A stretch of DNA of 6,561 nt from Paracoccaceae bacterium (GTDB taxonomy: Bacteria; Pseudomonadota; Alphaproteobacteria; Rhodobacterales; Rhodobacteraceae): positions 1-6,561 of the forward strand of contig JAGRMK010000062.1 of assembly GCA_020441345.1 (NCBI GenBank), given 5' to 3'. A program made the position numbers and the translations under genes. The notes under the pieces were generated by a model that was not told the DNA's origin, made no database searches, and saw only the letters and a program-made list of their open reading frames with translations. Shown here one piece after another: positions 1 through 6,413 of this stretch (its first letter is position 1; each line of letters opens with the position of its first letter).

Positions 1-219
1 GAGTTCTTCACCTTCTGCTCGGCGGTGGTCTCGCGCAAGGTCATGGAACAGGATATCGGCGACATCGCTTATTGCCCCTACGTGGTGTTCATCTACGAGA
101 CGGCCGACAATCCCGGAAAGGTGGTCATCGGCCATCGCAAACTCCCTGAGGGTGCCGGCCGCGACCCGGTGAACACGCTGCTCAACGAGATCACCAAGGA
201 AGCCGCCGAAGGGTTCTGA
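1..219 (+). CDS. DUF302-like protein, 3' end only
   Basis: The reading frame is open from the first base of the window and ends at TGA 217-219, so only the last 72 residues are present and the true start lies upstream. The visible part begins EFFTFCSAVVSRKVMEQD and continues with IAYCPYVVFIYE and a GKVVIGHRKL strand. This resembles the C-terminal half of the DUF302 fold: a Cys-containing helix, then a CPY/CP strand, then a short hairpin. DUF302 proteins are small alpha/beta proteins, often secreted or periplasmic, and their biochemical role is not settled. A signal peptide cannot be judged because the N-terminus is missing. GTG 25 could serve as a start but would cut into the conserved region, so it is unlikely. 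The next gene is convergent. The family call rests on motif resemblance alone. Confidence 0.6.
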   Translation, partial: EFFTFCSAVVSRKVMEQDIGDIAYCPYVVFIYETADNPGKVVIGHRKLPEGAGRDPVNTLLNEITKEAAEGF

Positions 220-379
220 GCGGGTCGTGGCTTTCCGGGCCGTCCCATTGCGCCCCTGGCCGGGACCAGCCACGGTCAGAGCATAGGGCCGTTCGGACGG
301 TAGGGGGACAAGCCGGCCGATCGACCGGCGGAACGAATCGCTGCGCCCCGGGTCGTTCGCGTGAAGGCTCAGGCGCCGG
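220..379. other. Convergent intergenic spacer with inverted repeats
   Basis: This 160-bp spacer lies between two convergent stop codons, and I see no gene in it. Besides the hairpin at 226-274 it holds GCCGG (312-316) with CCGGC (325-329) around a CGATCG palindrome. It also holds GAACGA (331-336) with TCGTTC (353-358). The last pair lies just beyond the stop of the minus-strand alkylation-repair gene and could form its 3' hairpin. Neither is followed by a clear T-run. Confidence 0.5.
226..274 (+). terminator. Long GC-rich hairpin after the DUF302-like gene
   Basis: The arms CGTGGCT (226-232) and AGCCACG (268-274) are perfect complements. An inner pair, TCCGGGCC (234-241) with GGCCGGGA (258-265), extends the stem with one mismatch, leaving a loop of about 16 nt. 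The hairpin starts 7 bases after the stop codon, where a transcript terminator or 3'-end stabiliser would be expected. No T-run follows on either strand, so it is not a canonical intrinsic terminator. The structure is visible directly; its function is inferred. Confidence 0.4.
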
Positions 380-1108
380 TCACGCCGGTTGTCCGGGCTC
401 CACGCGCTTCGCCGCGCGGGTTCCGAGGCGCTTCAGCGTCTTCTCGGCGGTCAGTTCCCGGACCGCGTCCTTGCCGATCCAGCGCGCGGTCGCGTCCGGG
501 CTCGCCGCGAGGCGTTCGGCCAGGGCCAGCGCCGGGGCATGGCATGCCAGCGACCGCTTGCCGATCTGCCGCAGCGCCCAGTTGACGGCCTTGCGGACGA
601 AATTGCGCCCGTCCGTGGCATGTGCCTCGACAAGCGGCAGCCACGCGATGAACGTGGCGTCCGGCTCCTTCTTGCGATGTACACAGGCCCAGACGAGGGT
701 CGCAAAGCCGGCGCGGCGGACGAACTCCCGGTCGTCGGCAGCAAAGCCGGCCACCAGATCGGGCCAGACCTCCGTCCCGGCGAAGAGCGCGGTCGCGCTG
801 TCGACGATCTCCCAGCTGTCGAAGCCGGCCGCCCAGTGCCATGCTTCTTCGAGTGTCAGCTTGTTCTTCTCGCCCGTGAAGGCGGCCAGCAGGCGCGCCT
901 CGCGCCAGCCGGACTCCCAGAGTTCCAGGGCGCGGGCATGATCGCGGCCGATCTGGCGGGCAAGTGGGCGCAGCACCGCGTTGGAGACGCCGAAGGCCCG
1001 GTCGGTGCGGATGCCGTAGCGGGCCATGCCGGCCTTGTTCTCCGGGTTCGCCAGCGAAGCCAGGTAGGCGATGATCCCGGCGGCGGTCGACGACCGCGCA
1101 AGCGTCAT
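380..1108 (-). CDS. AlkD-like DNA alkylation repair protein
   Basis: This 242-residue, mostly helical protein matches the DNA alkylation repair family (PF08713), HEAT-like-repeat glycosylases that remove cationic N3- and N7-alkylated purines without base flipping. Recognisable blocks are GWREARLLAAF (about 67-77), the WEIVD segment (99-103), EFVRRAGFATLVWA (128-141) and NFVRKAVNWALRQIGK (169-184). W99 and D103 are four apart and W177 lies 74 residues after D103. This equals the spacing of W109, D113 and W187 in Bacillus cereus AlkD, so the catalytic cleft appears intact. R132 is the likely counterpart of R148, allowing a short insertion. The Lys/Arg-rich C-terminus suits DNA contact. The ATG lies in an ATGA overlap with the upstream phosphatase and lacks its own Shine-Dalgarno, which suggests translational coupling. 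The family is secure; substrate range is unknown. Confidence 0.88.
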   Translation of the reverse strand: MTLARSSTAAGIIAYLASLANPENKAGMARYGIRTDRAFGVSNAVLRPLARQIGRDHARALELWESGWREARLLAAFTGEKNKLTLEEAWHWAAGFDSWEIVDSATALFAGTEVWPDLVAGFAADDREFVRRAGFATLVWACVHRKKEPDATFIAWLPLVEAHATDGRNFVRKAVNWALRQIGKRSLACHAPALALAERLAASPDATARWIGKDAVRELTAEKTLKRLGTRAAKRVEPGQPA

Positions 1109-1887
1109 GACGCGGCCGCGCCGCCGCGCGCGAGGATCCAGTCGGCCGCAGCAGCCAGATCGCCGGCGACATGGCTCGGCCGCGGCTCGAAGCGGGTCTC
1201 GTCGCCGGGGCGGAACTTGCCGGTACGTACCAGCACTGCCTGGCCCAGCCCGGCCGTAAGCGCACCGGCGACATCGTTCTCCGCGTCGTCGCCAACCATG
1301 ACCGCGTCACCGGGCGCGCAGTCGATGTCATCGAGGGCAAGGGCGAAGAACTCGGGCGATGGCTTGCCGAGCACGATGGCCTGCCTGCCGGCGGCGAATT
1401 CCAGCGCTTTCACGAAGGGGCCGGCGTCGAGGCTCAACTTCCCGTCGGCATCGCGGAAGACCCGGTTCGGGGCGAGGGCCAGGAAGGCCGCGCCGGCCTC
1501 GATTTCGCGGAAGGCCCGGTTCAGCGCATCGTAAGTGAAGGCGGTTCCGGCATCGCCGACGATGACCGCCGGCGCCCTGTCGCCCGGCAGGCCGTCGAAT
1601 TCCTCGGCGAGGTCCGGGTGGACGAGCAGGCGCGGCGAGCAGGCATTCGACGCCAGCCACGCCCGCGCAGCCACGGCCGGCGTAAGCAGGTCCGCGTCGC
1701 TCACGTCGAGCCCGAGGCGATGCAGCCTGCCAAGGATGGCGTAGAGCGGCTGGCGGGTGGTGTTGGAGATGAAACGCACCGCAAGGCCGGCGCCGCGCAA
1801 GCGGGCGACGGCCTCCGCAGCCCCGGCAATGGCGTGGTCCCCTTCGTAGACCACGCCGGCGAGATCGAGCAATACGCCTTTGATCAT
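1105..1887 (-). CDS. LHPP-like HAD-IIA phosphatase
   Basis: This 260-residue HAD-superfamily subclass IIA hydrolase resembles human LHPP (phospholysine/phosphohistidine/pyrophosphate phosphatase) along its length. Shared blocks include KALEFAAG, a GKPSPEFF segment and a VRTGKFRPGDE segment near the C-terminus. Motif I is LLDLAGVVYEG with nucleophile D8. Motif II is FISN with S41. Motif III is K175 in GKPSPEFF. Motif IV is MVGDDAEND with D200 and D205. The C2-type cap lies between motifs II and III. Motif I has Ala10 where most HAD phosphatases have a second Asp; LHPP has Ser there. I chose ATG 1887 because it puts motif I at the usual distance from the N-terminus. TTG 1896 is possible but adds only three residues. 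Neither start has a Shine-Dalgarno. The gene overlaps the AlkD-like gene downstream by 4 nt. The substrate cannot be read from sequence. Confidence 0.88.
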   Translation of the reverse strand: MIKGVLLDLAGVVYEGDHAIAGAAEAVARLRGAGLAVRFISNTTRQPLYAILGRLHRLGLDVSDADLLTPAVAARAWLASNACSPRLLVHPDLAEEFDGLPGDRAPAVIVGDAGTAFTYDALNRAFREIEAGAAFLALAPNRVFRDADGKLSLDAGPFVKALEFAAGRQAIVLGKPSPEFFALALDDIDCAPGDAVMVGDDAENDVAGALTAGLGQAVLVRTGKFRPGDETRFEPRPSHVAGDLAAAADWILARGGAAAS

Positions 1888-1895
1888 GGACGGCA

Positions 1896-1924
1896 AGTCT
1901 GGCCAAAGGCAGCGCCCGCGTCAA
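1896..1924 (-). promoter_or_regulatory. Possible promoter just upstream of the LHPP-like gene
   Basis: Read on the minus strand, TTGACG (1924 to 1919) is followed after 17 nt by CAGACT (1901 to 1896). The -35 box matches the sigma-70 consensus at 5 of 6 positions and the -10 box at 3 of 6. Transcription would begin near 1889, almost at ATG 1887, which would fit the missing Shine-Dalgarno. This is a weak match found by eye. Confidence 0.25.
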
Positions 1925-1974
1925 ACCCTTTGCGCCGTCGCGAGCGGATCAACGCGGCAGGGCAGCGGCAGGCG

Positions 1975-2841
1975 CTACTTGTCCAGCCGGGCCAGCAGGC
2001 TGGAGGTATCCCAGCGGCCGCCGCCCATGTTCTGCACGTCCTTGTAGAACTGGTCGATCAGCGCCGTGACCGGCAGCGGCGCGCCGATTTCCTCGGCGGT
2101 TTGCAGGCAGATCCCCAGATCCTTGCGCATCCAGTCCACCGCGAACCCGTAATCGAACTTGCCGTCCAGCATGGTCGCGTGGCGGTTGACCATCTGCCAA
2201 CTGCCGGCGGCGCCGCCCTGGATCACGTCGACCACGGCCTTGCCATCCATCCCCGCCTTTTCGCCAAAGCGCAGGGCCTCGGCGAGGCCCTGCACCAATC
2301 CGGCGATGCAGATCTGGTTCATCATCTTGGCGATCTGGCCCGATCCAACCGCGCCCAGGCGCTTGCAGATCCGTGCATAGGCGGCGATCACCGGCTCGGC
2401 CCGGCCATAGTCGCCCGCGTCGCCACCGCACATCACGCTGAGCACGCCGTTCTCGGCCCCCGCCTGTCCGCCAGATACCGGCGCATCGACGAACCCGAGG
2501 CCCAGCGCCTGCCCCTCGGCGGCCAGCGCGCGGGTTATCGCGGCAGAAACTGTCGTGTGATCGACGAACACCGCGCCCTTGGTCATCCCGGCAAAGGCCC
2601 CGTCCTCTCCCCGGCAGACCGAGGCCAGGTCGTCGTCGTTGCCCACACAGGCCATCACGAAATCGGCATCCTGCGCGGCCTCGCGCGGGGTCCGGGCCGC
2701 CACGCCGCCATGCTCCGCGGCCCATTTTTCGGCCTTGGCAAAGGTCCGGTTGTAGACCGTCACCACATGCCCGGCCTTGGCCAGATGCCCCGCCATAGGG
2801 TAGCCCATCACCCCCAGCCCCAGAAACGCCACCTTGGCCAT
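1975..2841 (-). CDS. 3-hydroxyisobutyrate dehydrogenase-family NAD(P)-dependent oxidoreductase
   Basis: This 288-residue beta-hydroxyacid dehydrogenase family protein has the length typical of 3-hydroxyisobutyrate dehydrogenase, tartronate semialdehyde reductase (GarR/GlxR) and related enzymes. The N-terminal Rossmann domain has GLGVMG at 8-13, and the cofactor-selecting loop follows VYNRT (30-34). The substrate-binding signature DAPVSGG is at 119-125. The GxGxxxK block gives catalytic K172, followed by N175 and Q176; GarR also has NQ here, whereas many 3-hydroxyisobutyrate dehydrogenases have NN. The conserved KDL is at 240-242. The Arg in VYNRT suggests, but does not prove, NADP preference. 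ATG 2841 was chosen over ATG 2856 because AAGGGG sits 6 nt upstream of it and the protein then begins MAKVAFLGLG, as in relatives. It ends with TAG 87 bp before the phosphatase gene and is divergent from the acylase. The exact hydroxyacid is unknown. Confidence 0.9.
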   Translation of the reverse strand: MAKVAFLGLGVMGYPMAGHLAKAGHVVTVYNRTFAKAEKWAAEHGGVAARTPREAAQDADFVMACVGNDDDLASVCRGEDGAFAGMTKGAVFVDHTTVSAAITRALAAEGQALGLGFVDAPVSGGQAGAENGVLSVMCGGDAGDYGRAEPVIAAYARICKRLGAVGSGQIAKMMNQICIAGLVQGLAEALRFGEKAGMDGKAVVDVIQGGAAGSWQMVNRHATMLDGKFDYGFAVDWMRKDLGICLQTAEEIGAPLPVTALIDQFYKDVQNMGGGRWDTSSLLARLDK

Positions 2842-2847
2842 GCTCTG

Positions 2848-2853
2848 CCCCTT
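2848..2853 (-). promoter_or_regulatory. Shine-Dalgarno of the dehydrogenase gene
   Basis: AAGGGG on the minus strand lies 6 nt before ATG 2841. The alternative in-frame ATG at 2856 overlaps this region and has no purine-rich site of its own, so this site decides the start. Confidence 0.7.
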
Positions 2854-2894
2854 CATCTGTCAATGGTTTGAATTGCGCTTGCGCGTTCGAGCCC

Positions 2895-2923
2895 ATAGGA
2901 AACGATGCAGGTTCCAAGGTCAA
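2895..2923 (-). promoter_or_regulatory. Possible sigma-70 promoter for the dehydrogenase gene
   Basis: On the minus strand TTGACC (2923 to 2918) is followed after exactly 17 nt by TCCTAT (2900 to 2895). The -35 box matches 5 of 6 consensus positions and the -10 box 3 of 6. A start near 2888 would give a leader of about 47 nt containing the Shine-Dalgarno. It lies in the 101-bp divergent spacer, so it could be co-regulated with the acylase promoter. I found no convincing plus-strand promoter in the same spacer. Confidence 0.3.
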
Positions 2924-2929
2924 CACAAC

Positions 2930-2933
2930 GAGG
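2930..2933 (+). promoter_or_regulatory. Shine-Dalgarno of the acylase gene
   Basis: GAGG lies 9 nt before ATG 2943 and supports that start over the upstream TTG 2868, which would add 25 residues in front of the membrane anchor. Confidence 0.5.
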
Positions 2934-2942
2934 CCCCTCGCA

Positions 2943-5432
2943 ATGGTAACGCTGCTTCGCTGGCTGCTGCGCATCGCCACCACCCTGGTGGTGCTGGCGC
3001 TGGTGACGGTGGCGGGTGTCTATTATTTCCTGTCGCGGTCCTTGCCAGACTATGACCACACCTGGCGCGTGCGCGGGATCTCGGACGTGGTCGAGATCAC
3101 ACGCAACACCCATGCCGTGCCGCATATCTTCGGCGCGGCCGATGCCGATGTGTTCTTTGGCCTCGGGTTCGCCCACGCACAGGACCGGCTGTGGCAGATG
3201 ACTTTGCTGCGGCGCACGGCGCAGGGCCGCCTGAGCGAGGTGTTCGGCGAGCGCACGCTGCGCACCGACGAATTGATGCGCAGGCTGGATATCTACGGGT
3301 TGGCACAAGAGTCGGTCACTGCGCAGGACAACGACACGCTGGCGGCGCTCGACGCCTATGCCCGCGGCGTGAATGCCTGGATCAACCAGGTGAACGACGA
3401 CGCGTTGGGACGCGGCGCGCCCGAATATTTCCTGTTCCCCGGCGAGGTCGGCCTGTGGCAACCCGCCGATTCCATCGCCATCATCAAGCTGATGGCCGTG
3501 CAGATGTCGAGCCATCTTGAAAACGAGGTGCAGCGCGCGCGTCTGTCGTCGTTGATCGGCGCCGAGCGCACCAATGACCTGATGCCGCTCGATACCGGCG
3601 CGGGCCTGGCCGCGCTGCCCGATTTCGCCAGCCTGTTTCCCGGCGTGACCGAGACGCAATTGGCGATGCCCTATCGCTTGCCGGGCGAGTTGCCGGGCGG
3701 TGCGCTGTCGCCGTTTCATTCCTTCGAAACCGCCGGAGCGTCGAACGCCTGGGCGGCGGGGGGGCTGCGGTCCGCGAATGGCGGCACCTTGCTGGCCAAC
3801 GACCCGCATCTGGGGTTCTCGGCCCCGGCGATCTGGTATCTGGCGCGGCTCGACCTGAGCAGCGGGGCGGTGACGGGCGGCACGATCCCGGGGGTTCCGG
3901 CGGTTCTGGTGGGGCGCTCCGAACATCTGGGCTGGGGGTTGACCACCGCCTATCTCGACGATCAGGATCTGTTCCTGGAAGAGCTCGACCCTGCCGATCC
4001 GCAACGCTATCGCACCCCCGACGGCTGGGCCGAGTTCGAAACCCGCCGCTCGATCATTCAGGTCGCCGATGCCGATCCGGTGACCATCACCCTGCGCTGG
4101 TCCGAAAACGGGCCGATCCTGCCGGGTAGCCATTTTTCGCTGGGGTCCATCACACCGCCGGGCCACGTCGCCGCACTGGGCTGGACCGCGTTGTCGGGCA
4201 CCGACACCTCGCTGAGCGCGGCGATCGGTCTGATGCGGGCACAGTCGGTCGATGCCGCGATCGCCGCCGGTGAGGCCTTTGTCGCGCCTGCCCAGAACCT
4301 GATGTTGATCGACCGTCAGCATATCGCCATGCAGATGATCGGGCAGATGCCGCGCCGCGATTCCGCGCACCCGACGCAGGGCCGCATGCCCGCACCCGGC
4401 TATGACCCCGCAGCGCGCTGGCAGGGCATGCTGCCCTATTCCGCGAACCCGCATTTCGTCGATCCTCAGACCGGGCTGCTTGGCAACACCAACAACAAGC
4501 CGCTGAGCCGCCCCTTCCCCTTGCATGTCAGTTTCGACTGGGGCGACCGGGTGCGCATCCAGCGTTGGGTGCGGCTGATGCGGCAACGCGGCGTCCACAC
4601 CCGCGAAAGCTTCATCGAGGCGCAACTCGATACCGTCAGCCAGGCGGCGCGCACCCTGTTGCCGCTGGTCGGCGCCGAACTCTGGTTCCAGGACGCCCCC
4701 GCCGCCCCCGGCAGCGTCGAGGCCCAGCGCCAGATCGCGTTGCAACTGCTGGCCGACTGGAACGGCGAGATGAACGAGCATCTGCCCGAGCCGCTGATCT
4801 ACGCCGCCTGGATGCGCGATCTGCAATTCCGGCTGATCCGCGACGAGCTTGGGCCGCAGATCGAAATGTTCAGCCACATGCTGCCGGGCTTCATCGAGCG
4901 CGTCTATACCAACACCGACGGAGCCGGCGAATGGTGCGACGTGGTGCAATCGGCGGTGGTCGAAACCTGTGTCGATATCGCCCGGACCGCGCTTGACGAG
5001 GCGTTGCTTTCGCTGACCCAGACCTACGGCCCGGCGATCGAAAGCTGGCGCTGGGGCGAAGCGCACCAGGCCACGCATGACCATACCGTGCTGGGCGAGG
5101 TGCCGGTGCTGAACCTCTTTGTCAACATCCGCCAATCGACCAGCGGCGGCGACAACACGCTGCAACGCGGGCTGACCCGCGGGGGGCCGCCGGGCACCGC
5201 GCAACCCTATCTTAACGTCCATGGCGCAGGCTACCGGGGTGTCTATGACATGGCCGACCCGGAATCGAGCGTGTTCATCACCTCGACCGGCCAATCGGGA
5301 CACCCGCTCAGCCATCACTACGATGACCTGGGCGTGTTGTGGCGGCGTGGCGAGTATATTCCGATGACCCTGGACCCCGATCTGGCGCGCGCCGGGGGGG
5401 TGGGGATCACACGCCTTGAACCCCGGCCTTGA
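2943..5432 (+). CDS. Membrane-anchored penicillin acylase-family Ntn hydrolase
   Basis: This 829-residue protein belongs to the penicillin amidase/acylase family (S45), made as one chain and self-cleaved into alpha and beta subunits. Residues about 7-29 form a hydrophobic segment after a basic start, with no clear signal-peptidase site, so it is probably anchored in the inner membrane facing the periplasm. The beta chain should begin at S267 in GASNAW (codon 3741-3743). Family blocks follow: NDPH (286-289), PGVP (316-319), WGLTT (331-335), DDQD (339-342), NTNNKP (515-520, likely supplying the oxyanion Asn), RVR (536-538) and a C-terminal GQSG (783-786) with a nearby HHYDD. D339 and D342 are beta-chain positions 73 and 76, matching calcium ligands of Escherichia coli penicillin G acylase. 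Relatives cleave penicillins, acyl-homoserine lactones or other amides; the substrate here is unknown. The P-loop gene begins 44 bp after it. Confidence 0.93.
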   Translation: MVTLLRWLLRIATTLVVLALVTVAGVYYFLSRSLPDYDHTWRVRGISDVVEITRNTHAVPHIFGAADADVFFGLGFAHAQDRLWQMTLLRRTAQGRLSEVFGERTLRTDELMRRLDIYGLAQESVTAQDNDTLAALDAYARGVNAWINQVNDDALGRGAPEYFLFPGEVGLWQPADSIAIIKLMAVQMSSHLENEVQRARLSSLIGAERTNDLMPLDTGAGLAALPDFASLFPGVTETQLAMPYRLPGELPGGALSPFHSFETAGASNAWAAGGLRSANGGTLLANDPHLGFSAPAIWYLARLDLSSGAVTGGTIPGVPAVLVGRSEHLGWGLTTAYLDDQDLFLEELDPADPQRYRTPDGWAEFETRRSIIQVADADPVTITLRWSENGPILPGSHFSLGSITPPGHVAALGWTALSGTDTSLSAAIGLMRAQSVDAAIAAGEAFVAPAQNLMLIDRQHIAMQMIGQMPRRDSAHPTQGRMPAPGYDPAARWQGMLPYSANPHFVDPQTGLLGNTNNKPLSRPFPLHVSFDWGDRVRIQRWVRLMRQRGVHTRESFIEAQLDTVSQAARTLLPLVGAELWFQDAPAAPGSVEAQRQIALQLLADWNGEMNEHLPEPLIYAAWMRDLQFRLIRDELGPQIEMFSHMLPGFIERVYTNTDGAGEWCDVVQSAVVETCVDIARTALDEALLSLTQTYGPAIESWRWGEAHQATHDHTVLGEVPVLNLFVNIRQSTSGGDNTLQRGLTRGGPPGTAQPYLNVHGAGYRGVYDMADPESSVFITSTGQSGHPLSHHYDDLGVLWRRGEYIPMTLDPDLARAGGVGITRLEPRP

Positions 5433-5476
5433 GCAGCGCATATTCAGAGCCGCGACCAAACCGTGCGAGTAGTCCG

Positions 5477-6340
5477 ATGATTTATGAAACCGCCGCCGAA
5501 TGGACCAGTGCGCCACGCAAAAGCGTGCTGCTGTTCGGCATGTCCGGGCTGGGTAAAACCCGGGCCTCGTCGTTGCTGCGCGACGGCGGCTGGTTTCACT
5601 ATTCCGTCGATTACCGCATTGGCACCCGCTACATGGGTGAGGCAATCGCCGACAATTTCAAGCGCGAGGCGATGAAGGTGCCGCTGCTGCGCGACCTTCT
5701 GTTGTCGGATTCGGTGCGCATTGCCTCGAACATCACCTTTGACAATCTCGCGCCCCTGTCGACCTATCTCGGCAAACCCGGCGATCCGGCGAAGGGCGGC
5801 CTGCCGTTCGACGAATACCGCCGCCGCCAGGCGCAACATCGCGAGGCCGAGATATCAGCCTTGCTGGACACTCCCCGCTTCATCGACCGCGCTGCCGATC
5901 TCTATGGCTACAAGAACTTCATTTGCGACACCAGCGGCTCGATCTGCGAGGTGGTTAACCCCGATTACCCGGTGCTGAGCGTGCTGTCGCGCCACCTGCT
6001 GCTGGTCTGGATCGAGGGATCAGAGGACCACACCGCCGAGTTGGTGCGCCGCTTCGACCGTGCGCCCAAACCGATGTATTACCGCCCCGAATTTCTGCTG
6101 GATGCCTGGAACACCTATCTGAATGAAAGCGGGCGAATGCCGGGCGCCGTCGATCCCGATGCCTTCGTGCGCTGGACCTATGCCCGCGCCCTGGCACACC
6201 GTCAGCCCCGCTATGCGGCAATGGCGGCGAAATGGGGGCTCAAGGTGCAAGCCGATGCCATGGCCCGCGTCAAGACCCCCGAAGACTTCAACGCACTGAT
6301 CGCCGAGGGGTTGACCCAGCGCGCCGAAGCCGCGGCCTGA
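5477..6340 (+). CDS. Uncharacterised P-loop NTP-binding protein linked to metA
   Basis: This 287-residue protein opens with a short helix, then beta strand SVLLF and a perfect Walker A, GMSGLGKT (21-28). About 16 residues later comes HYSVDYRIGTRYMGE (41-55), placed like the substrate-binding DxD..I segment of shikimate-type kinases. NFICD (147-151), followed by TSGS, may be the Walker B strand. A later strand, HLLLVWIEGS (163-172), leads to the Arg-rich ELVRRFDRAPKP (188-199), which resembles a lid segment. A small-molecule-kinase fold is my inference; the protein is normally annotated only as an ATPase. ATG 5477 is preferred. TTG 5429 overlaps the acylase stop but lacks a ribosome site and adds 16 low-complexity residues. 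The ribosome site for ATG is weak. metA starts 73 bp downstream on the same strand, an association I recall as recurrent in Rhodobacterales. It is cytosolic, with no signal or membrane segment. Confidence 0.8.
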   Translation: MIYETAAEWTSAPRKSVLLFGMSGLGKTRASSLLRDGGWFHYSVDYRIGTRYMGEAIADNFKREAMKVPLLRDLLLSDSVRIASNITFDNLAPLSTYLGKPGDPAKGGLPFDEYRRRQAQHREAEISALLDTPRFIDRAADLYGYKNFICDTSGSICEVVNPDYPVLSVLSRHLLLVWIEGSEDHTAELVRRFDRAPKPMYYRPEFLLDAWNTYLNESGRMPGAVDPDAFVRWTYARALAHRQPRYAAMAAKWGLKVQADAMARVKTPEDFNALIAEGLTQRAEAAA

Positions 6341-6402
6341 ACGCCGCCGAACCGGCCCCGCGCAAGGCCCCCCTCTGACGATCGGTAAGCGACGCCCCCG
6401 CC

Positions 6403-6407
6403 AAGGA
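6403..6407 (+). promoter_or_regulatory. Shine-Dalgarno of metA
   Basis: AAGGA lies 6 nt before ATG 6414, a near-ideal ribosome binding site, and fixes the metA start. Confidence 0.75.
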
Positions 6408-6413
6408 TTCCCT

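Noticed and set aside
389..1534. 381-residue plus-strand open frame opposite the AlkD-like and phosphatase genes
   Set aside because: It is antisense to two motif-bearing genes and has no family signature or ribosome site.
1171..2871. 566-residue plus-strand open frame across the phosphatase and dehydrogenase genes
   Set aside because: It spans two well-supported minus-strand genes and the gap between them, and shows only an Arg/Gly/Ala-rich shadow translation.
2868..2942. N-terminal extension of the acylase from TTG 2868
   Set aside because: It would put 25 residues before the membrane anchor and lies in the divergent promoter region; ATG 2943 has a GAGG ribosome site.
3758..3764. G7 tracts inside the acylase (also 5394-5400) as phase-variation switches
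   Set aside because: Runs of seven G are expected by chance in coding DNA this GC-rich, and the frame is intact across both. Slippage at the second would change only the last few residues.
5429..5476. TTG start of the P-loop gene overlapping the acylase stop (TTGA)
   Set aside because: The overlap looks like coupling, but the 16 added residues are Ser/Arg/Pro-rich, no ribosome site precedes it, and ATG 5477 sits right before the conserved part.
2853..5645. 930-residue open frame antisense to the acylase
   Set aside because: It lies opposite a gene with clear family motifs throughout. Its product is rich in Arg, Gly, His, Gln and Ala with no recognisable domain, as expected when high GC removes stop codons from the complementary strand.
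6341..6413. Possible SAM-II riboswitch in front of metA, common in alphaproteobacteria
   Set aside because: The 73-bp leader lacks the AAGCTAAA-like pseudoknot strand and the paired stem expected of SAM-II, and no SAM-V-like pattern was seen. A covariance-model search would be decisive.
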